Positions 38,501 to 47,500 of a stretch of 64,000 nucleotides of DNA are shown here, one piece after another; positions within the stretch are counted from its first letter, which is position 1, and each line of letters begins with the position of its first letter. The position numbers and the translations under genes are program-made. This DNA is from Liolophura sinensis (taxonomy: Eukaryota > Mollusca > Polyplacophora > Chitonida > Chitonidae). Location of the stretch: the NCBI RefSeq assembly GCF_032854445.1, contig NC_088302.1:43006645-43070644 (forward strand). The letters are read 5' to 3'. The notes beneath the pieces are model-generated. The model was not told the origin of the DNA. It did not search any database and saw nothing but the letters and a program-made list of their open reading frames with translations.

Positions 38501-41500
38501 CTATGGTTAGAAGTAACTGGCACGTGCAAGCACCAAATAGTACCACAACCGAATGCGACGATCAAACATGCCAGTGATTAAATGTAGGATTTAATTAAGG
38601 TCTAAAAGTAGCAAGCAGTAATGGATGTCGCTGAAACGTTTACTCGCGAGAAACAGTGGATTATTCCTTTGTTTGGCTCGGGTGTATCGTCGCACTTTAT
38701 ACCATGTAGCTTCTTTCACATGCATCATGTTTGAAGGCAAAGAAACGGCGCAGAGCCTGGAGAAAACCACATCGATCCAACTACAGGTTCATGCTGACAG
38801 ATTGAGGAACTCGCTCAGAGCCTGGAGAAAAACACATCGATCCAACAACAGGTTCATGCTGACAGATTGAGGAAATCGCTCAGAGCCTGGAGAAAAACAC
38901 TTCGATCCAACGACGGGTTCATGTTGACACACTGATGTAATTGTTCTGGGGAGAAACATCGCGATCAAACGACGGGGTCCATGTTTTCAGGTGGGAAAAA
39001 ATAGCGCACAGCCTGGGCAGAAACATTTCGATCGAACATGTTCATAGTAAAACTTTATGATTCAAATTCGAATCCGAAAAGACATGAGCTAGATTCGAGA
39101 CTGCTACCCCAATGGTCACAAGAAGAAGAAAAGGACCGTCAGAACTAGGTGCATTCATTCTTACATGCCAGTAACCGTCACGTCGACGGTTTCCTGATCT
39201 TGAGAAGCAAATGATGGCGGGATGACTGTCACCTCGAACCTCGGCAGAACTGAAATCATACACAGCAAAAAATATACACAAAGGGTGTCATCTCAGCTTC
39301 GTCTGGGGTTTGTCAGTGAAATGCCCTTGGTTTTACTTGCCAATGGTTTTACTTGCCGTTGGTTTCACTTGCCGAAGACTTACTCCGGGAACACCGTTTT
39401 TTTTCACCCCTAAGCCTAACCTATATGGTGTAAGTGAAGATGTTTTTGAATATGGCGTTAAACACTAGTCAAATGAAAAAATATTTATTTACGAATTTCA
39501 TTATTTCAGGTATTGGTGCTTAACGCTTTACTCAATCAAATTTATTTCTGAAAAAGCATATAAACGTATTAAGTAAAAAATAGAAGTAAAGATGAGACAG
39601 ATTGTTTGCTTGAGCCGACATCGTTCCCTGCCTCATCACCGTGACCTCAGAGGCCTTGGCGTTGTTCATGATTTTTGTATAAACTTTGCTATTGGTGACA
39701 GTGGTGTAAAACGTAGAGGGCGGTGCATGCGCTGTGTGGATTATTTATTGTCGATGTGTAACAACATCCGGAACACACCAGATGCAAGATGACTGAATGC
39801 CGCACATACCTGTCTCTTCCACCTCAAATGATTTGTGAATTGTGCTGGAACTGGCACCCTGCAAAAGAATACAACAATTTTACTGATTCAGTTACGACTT
39901 TTACGACAGTCGTAATGACTATAGGCTAATCATAAACGCAGCGATGCAAACTATGTTTTTTTTTGGCAATTTTGAGTGGAGAGGAAACGTTATTTGATAA
40001 AACAACATAACGGGAAGCCTTCTCGTCTAGAGTAATTCGGGCTGTTTATTATTCATGCTTGCCTCTGTGATGACGTTTTGTGGGCAAATTGGTTACGGAT
40101 TACACATGTATTGCAAGAGAATAATAATCAATCCAGCTGTGGCCCCTCCCACGGGAATCGGAAACCAATTTCACCACACAGCTTTGCATGCGGATCCTGG
40201 TCAGGAGAATTGTAAGACACTTGCCTAAGTGCAAAGGTTTCCCCCGGGGATTCACGTTTTTCTCTGTCTATATAGCCACCATATTATAAGTGAAAGATTC
40301 TGGGAGACAGCGTTAAACAACAATCAAATTATTAAGTGGAAAAAATTAATCGTGTGTTTCAAGCGACAGTGACTGGAACTGTTGTAAGTAAATGATATGA
40401 TAAAAATTAGCTGGACTCCTCTGATACAGTTAAGTATGGTCTCCAAAGCGATTGATATAATTACAGTCAGTATTCATCTGATCCATGAAGTTAATCCACA
40501 GTTAAATAAATGAACAGGAATCTGATACTATTGTTGAAACTTAATACTGACTGGCCAAGCTACATGAACGTAAACTTCTAATAAATAAGCTTTTTTTTAC
40601 AAGTTCATTTGCATGCATGAGATGAATCATTTCTCATATCATTAAGGAAATGACTTACAGTTTCAACAATGCGTATTTGCCAATCACCTAACACAGGTTC
40701 GTCAGACAGCTTTAGACTGTCCCGCACCAATCCGCTAGGGTCAAACACGTTCTTTACATTCCGGATCTTATTTCCCTTGGGGTCCTGAAACAGTTAATGT
40801 AACATCACAACATTGTGTCGTTCCCCACTCCACAGATTTGTATTTGTCAGAAAAGTCATCTACAGAGTTATTTCCCTTAAAATCAAAATGTTACATATGT
40901 CGACTCCCACAAATCCAGTAATATTAAGATCCTGTCATCCCACGTGACGTAAACGTCAAGAATTTGGCTTGGATCTCAATATGTAAAGGTTTAAACGTGT
41001 TCTCGCCAAGACAGAACTGCAATATTGCCGATATGGCCTCAGCCATTCATCCATAATCATTTTCTTCCATCTGTAAAACTATGAGGCACTGGCGTGTTTT
41101 ACTCAGAGGAGATATTGGCATACTGGAAACACGATGCATGTAGAGTCATGCCAAAGCTGTGACGCAAATAACTACAGAAGAACTTAAACAGGGTTCAACT
41201 TACTTTGATTTCAATGTCGTAGCTAGCTTTGTGAACTTTCAAATCAGGAAACAGTGAGAATATTCTGTAATTTACTGGAAAAAAAAAAACAATGGATGGT
41301 TAAGTGATCAGTAACAAATAGGTATCGGTTTTCGTATGATTTTTACCCTCAGTATCCCGAGGCAGAGTGTAGCTACCTTGTCGTCAATCCCAACCATGCC
41401 CTACCGTGTGTAAGCATTGGATGCGACAAAACGCCGCGCGCATGTGCAGACAGTACTCACGTCAATCTTGTCAACCAATGGATTTCACTTGTTCCACGGA

Positions 41501-44500
41501 GCCAAGCAAGACGCCCATGACAAACTCTCAGCACCGCGCGATGAGAAACCAAGCGCGTTTACTGGACTATAAACAGACTGTGTGAATGAAATTTTATGTT
41601 GTACGTGACCATATAGTGTAGGAAAAATGTAGACTGGAAAGTGGTCTACGCTTTCTATTTAGGCATGTTCTGCATGTTTAGTAGGCTATCATTTGACTAT
41701 AGGTTTACACATGCTGCGTACCAACTGTCCATGTTATAGACATAAGCATCGAGTTTATCGGTTTGTCGCGTAATATTGTTTCAACCAATATAAATCAAAA
41801 GATTTTAATACTTGGTAGTAATCGAATAATTTACCTTTAATCTTTCTAAAAATAGCCTTTCTTTTGTTTGGTTGAAGCTTAATTAGAAGCCATATTTACA
41901 CAGAACCAATCCTAAATATATTGTTTATATTACATATGAGTGTTAGTTAAATTTGAAATCACAACATGTGAGAGTAATTGTAGACCAGTGAAGTCTAATA
42001 AATTGCATCTGACATCATCAGATAACTTTTACTTAATTATGCTTAGACTAAAGCTTGGCTCTATTTAAGCATTTACATAGTCTTGTAACAATATTGTATA
42101 GAGTTCAAATATGTTTGTTATATTATCCCGGCGGAACAAGATATCCGTCAGACATTTTTTAGCCATGTTAGTATAATAACATGTAGAAAGAGTGCCTCAG
42201 CATGGCGGTCAAGCATTTGTCTTGCAACACCATACTTACAAGACAGCATTTATATGTAACTCCATTCGTACGCCTAGATCCGTGTTCGCAAATTTTAGCT
42301 TTACATCAAACTGGCACATATACATGAATTCTTTTTAAACAAAGACAACAGAATGGAGAGTAGAACAGCGACAACAGTGTGATAATTGGCACATGCCCAC
42401 ACGTAACCGCTGAAACGAGGCCTCTTGTCAGTTAAGGTTAAGGTTTTATTTTGACTGCTCATGCAAATGCTCAAAGATAGCAACATACTCAAATGTTCTG
42501 TTGTTATCAAACCGAATAAACATTTACAGAAACATAATGCAAAGGGGCCTCATGGGGTACCTTGATGGCATTGATCACTTGAGAATCAGCCTGTATCCCC
42601 GGGTTTGTATATGACCTTGTCGGTCTGCACAAAGCCCGTCACATTTCCACATAAGCACTAACGTGTATCCCCCGGGTTTGTACATGGCCTTGTCAGTCTG
42701 CACAAAGCCCGCCGCATTTCGACATAAAGCACTAACAAGTATCCCCGACATAAGCACTGACCTGCAACCACGGGTTTGTACAGGACAGTCAGTCACACAA
42801 TGTCCGTCACATTTCGACAGAAAGCACTAACCTGTATCGCCGGGTTTGTATATGGGCTCGTTACATTTCGACAGAAAGCGCTAACTTGTATCCCCAGGTT
42901 TGTTTTGGCCTTGTCAATCGCACAAAGCCCGCCACATTTCGACACAAACACCAACCTGTATCCCAGGGTTTGTATATGGTCTTGTCAGTCTGCACAAGCC
43001 CGTCACATCTTGACATAAGCACTAACCTGCAACCACGGGTTTGTATATGGCCTTGTCAGTCTGCACAAAGTCCGTCACATTTCGACAGAAAGCACTGACC
43101 TATATCCCCGGGTTTGTATATGGGCTCGTTACATTTTGACATAAGCACTAACCTGTATCCCCTGGTTTGTATATGGCCTTGTCAGTTTGCACAAAGCCCG
43201 TCACATTTTGACGATTCACTCGGACCTCGGTTTGGTTTTGAAACTTCACATCTTCGCCCGTTCCAACGACCCGTATAAAATATCGGGGAAATAAATTTGG
43301 CTGAGTGATGTCAGAAGGAACCTGGAACAAAGAAATTGATGATACAAAGTTATGTTGGTTAAAATGTTGAGGATACAAATTTGGCTGAGCGATGCCAGAA
43401 GTAACCTGGAACAAAGAAATTGATGATACAAAGTTATGTTGGTTAAAATGTTGAGGATACAAATTTGGCTCAGCGATGTCAGAGGGAACCTGGTGCAAGG
43501 AAGTCGATAATAGAAAAGTTATGTTCTTTAAATGTTGAGGATACAAATTTGGTTGACCGTTGTAAGAGGAAACCTGGTACAATGAAATCGATGATGTGAA
43601 GTTGTGTTGCAGACGGGAGAGGAAGCCAGAATGACTTGGTTTAATACAATGTGTGTTCAGTGAGATAGCTTCCATGCTCTACTGAATATCTATGTATATT
43701 ATCTTACAACGTTATAAATTATCTTGATTGTTACTTGACTCAATCTCATTTTGACTCAAAAATGTTTAAATTATGCCACAATGATGAGAATGTTATTGGT
43801 GGTGGAGTATCCAGAGTAAACCATCGACATTTGGCCAATTATACTGGCGAACCTGACAAATACTGGTGCAAGATAAATGAATTAATAAATGAATCTCCAA
43901 CGGACTTCATGTAAGACCACACATGTGAGCGCCTTTACAAACGTAAGCATACTGGATGATTCAATTTAAAATAATTTAGATATTAATATTGATAAATTTA
44001 TTTATTTGATTGGTGTTTTACGCCGTACTCAATAATGTTTCACTTATACGACAACTGTCATAATTATGGTGGACTGGAAACGTACAGAGCCAGGGAAAAA
44101 CCCACGGCCATCTGCAGGTTGCTGACAGACCTTCCCACGTACAGCCGGAGATAAAGCCAGCTAGAGCAGGACTTGAACCCACGGCGACCACATTCGTGAG
44201 AGGCTCGTGGGTCATTGCGCCGCGCTGGAACGTTAACCACCTCGGCCACGGAGGCCCCGACATTAATACTGATGTGAGATGAAATACATGCATTGCTGAA
44301 TAAGTTGGTGAGAACATACATGGCACGAGTTAAATACAATGACGATTCAACTTGTTATGTACAAAATGACCCATCAAATCGTCCCAAGTCTATAAAGGAG
44401 GCATGTGTAGTTGATAAGATGCAAGACTTGCTTGTCGTGGGTAAAATGGGCATGGCTTTACAAACAGATAAATGTAATGAACTCACCTGAATTGATAGTA

Positions 44501-47500
44501 TCTCGGGCTTCCCTGCAAAAGATTTTGAAAGACAACTGTGTTCAAAATTTAAACGTATTTTTATCCTCTTTATTTACGATTGAGCTATACGATTGATTTA
44601 CACAACAATCACTGTACACGGCATTATACGACTGATATATACGACAATCACTGTACACGGTATTATACCATTGATATATACGACAATCACTGTACACGGC
44701 ATTATACGATTGATATATACGACAATCACTGTACACGGCATTATTATATTTATTAACAATATATGTGATGAAGCACTCCAGTCTTTAAGTTGAAGAACGT
44801 TATGTTTTTTTCTTACCAGTGTTGAGAATAGATCGATTAGCTGCAACTGAGCTGTTTTTCTCAGTTATCAGCTCAACAATGACATTAGTGGGACTTGAGC
44901 CTTTTAATACAGCTACATAGACATCTGCGGAAAGACCGGGCCTAATACAGCTGGGAACGCCGACAAGGTACGAGTCGAAAGTAAGAGTTTCTACATTTGG
45001 TGCTGCCGGCTCCCTGGAAGTGACAACAATAAACATACAGGAATACTAGAAAGCCAAGTTATAAGAAATTTATTTGAACAGCTGCCAATACAGTGTTGTT
45101 TCACATACCATTTTCACATTCTTTTGTTCATCATATAATTCAGACGAATTTGCACAATTCTGATTAGTTGAAAAGACTGGACTGTATACAGCCATATAGT
45201 GGAAGTATTAAAGTCTCGTCCAGTCAGAATTACTTTCGTTACAGGTGACATCACTTGGAACACGTTCGGTTCGTCATTCCTCAGTCTCCCCTCGGGAGGG
45301 TTGTAGCTCATTTTGAATCACACCATACAATTAGCATAGCTTCAAAATGACCACACAAGTTGTGAAAATGTTCGTTACAAAATAAATGTGATAATACTTA
45401 TAATATTATAATGTATTATAATATAATATTTAAAGTATTTTCCGTGTGCATTAACAAAGTTTGTGCTCCAGAATGATTGAATATTATGACTTATCACAGA
45501 CGCTCTATTATTCAGCCTAAAATACCACGAATTTTTCCAACCCATTCCGTTAACACCACCCCTTCTCGTTACACTGTAACAAAATTGAAGCAAAATCAAG
45601 ATAATATGCGTTCATGAAATTAAACATACTGTATGGAACACTTTGAAAACCGGTTTATCAGTTTAAAAACCACAAAAAGAATATCCTCTTACACTCACAA
45701 ATAACATACTTGTCTCAAGATGTTTACTGCCCAAATTATATAAAAACTTCGCCAACATTTTGCGAGCGCGTTGTAACACAGGACATGAGTAAGAGTTCTT
45801 TTCCTTAGAGCTTTTTCTTATGACAAATTCGAATTCGTTATACAACATCTTTTCAAGGGTATACTAGTAGATATCTGCCGTGTGTCAACCATGTTTTTCT
45901 GTGGCGTATATTCGTGGACCAGCGTCGCGTAACTCACAGATAGCCCTCCGACAGGCTGATCATTTTCCTAGCTATGCTTTCAAGGTTAGCTTTGAAAGCT
46001 AAGCTGGTCACAGGAGAGAATTAAATAGACATCAGACCTTTTCAGGCACGTGCGTATTTATTTATTTCATTTATTTGATTGGTGTTTTACGCCGTACTTT
46101 TTCACTTATACGACGGCAGTCAACATTGTGGTGGGTGGAAACCGGGCAGAGCCCGGGGGAAACCCACCAGGTACGTGCGAAGAGTGAGTGAGTGAGTGCT
46201 TGGGGTTTAACGTCGTACTCAACAATTTTTCAGTCATATGACGACGAAGGAATCATTAGGGTGCATGTACGTGTAATGTGCCTCCTTGTAGCAGGACGGA
46301 TTTCCACCGCTCTTTTATTTAGTGCTGCTTCACTGAGACGACTTACCGAAGGCAAGTAAGCCGCCCCGCCCGAGCCATTATACTGATACGGGTCAACCAG
46401 TCGTTGCACTATCCCCTTCATGCTGAACGCCAAGCGAGGAAGTTACAACTTCCTCTGTTAAAGTCTTAGGTGTGACTCGATCAAGGATTGATCCTGGATC
46501 TACCGGTCCCGAAGCGGACGCTCTACCAACTGTGCTATCCGGGCCGGTCACACGTGCGAAGAAGAAGCTAGCATGAGCTGAACTTAAACTCTGCGCGACC
46601 GCATTTATGAGTGACTCCTGGTTCATTGCTTCGCGCTCCCAACGCACCATAAAATGATTATTGTATACAGTCCATACGAATGTTAAATATTATTATAGGG
46701 GCATCCCCTAATTACTCTTGTTTCAGACAATCGTATAGAGTTTATCCGAATGCATTTACTGTATCGGCGTTATGTGTGTGATACACTTATTCCTATATGA
46801 TGCATGTAACTGATATATACGTATATGAGCACACAGTGCATCTCTTGTTGATGTCATTATGCCTCAGGGCTATTATTGTAATGCTGGCCATGAAAAAGCA
46901 AAGTAGGGCCAGAGAAAGACATAAAATCCCTACTAACACGAAAACATTAGACAGAGGACCGTTTTGTGTAAATCACGCATCACTAAAACAATGTTACAAA
47001 GAATACGAACTGGAATTTTAAGCAGTCGCTGGTGACTGACATTTAGAGATATCCTATTTCTTCGACCTTATCAACCGCCTCTAGGACAACTATATGAAAT
47101 ATTCTGAGAGAACTGTGGCGTGAAGAGAAATAATTTGCATAGTTTTATGAAGCTTTTATCTTAAATGGCACAAACAAATCAAATTAGCGTTATTTTCAGA
47201 ATAATTGTGTGTATAAATTCCACTTAAAAGGTGTTTTACTGGTTGAAAAGTTTGAAGATTTAAAGTGCTGCAGAATGTGACAGTATAGTGAGGTGTCGCT
47301 TGTGTTCTTTGTATGACCGTGAATACTCATGCCGAATACGTCTTCGGCAAAGCCGTAATCGCACGCGTAACTATATGCGGCATCTGTGGCCATTGCTTAG
47401 TGCTATAAGATAATTTCCTACTGATTACCGTGCAGTTAGTGGGCCATACAGCGCGGTGCTGTCCTAAACTTCGCAGTATTGCACACCAGCAGCGTTCAGT

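Noticed and set aside
42595-43152. CRISPR-like array (repeat plus spacers)
   Set aside because: Units are imperfect, variable in length and clearly derived from a eukaryotic exon border. The genome is animal.
43148-43675. A 175-codon minus-strand open frame as a single exon
   Set aside because: Only its last part (43,153-43,321) is the TEP exon. The rest is repeated intron-acceptor sequence kept open by the 84-bp period.
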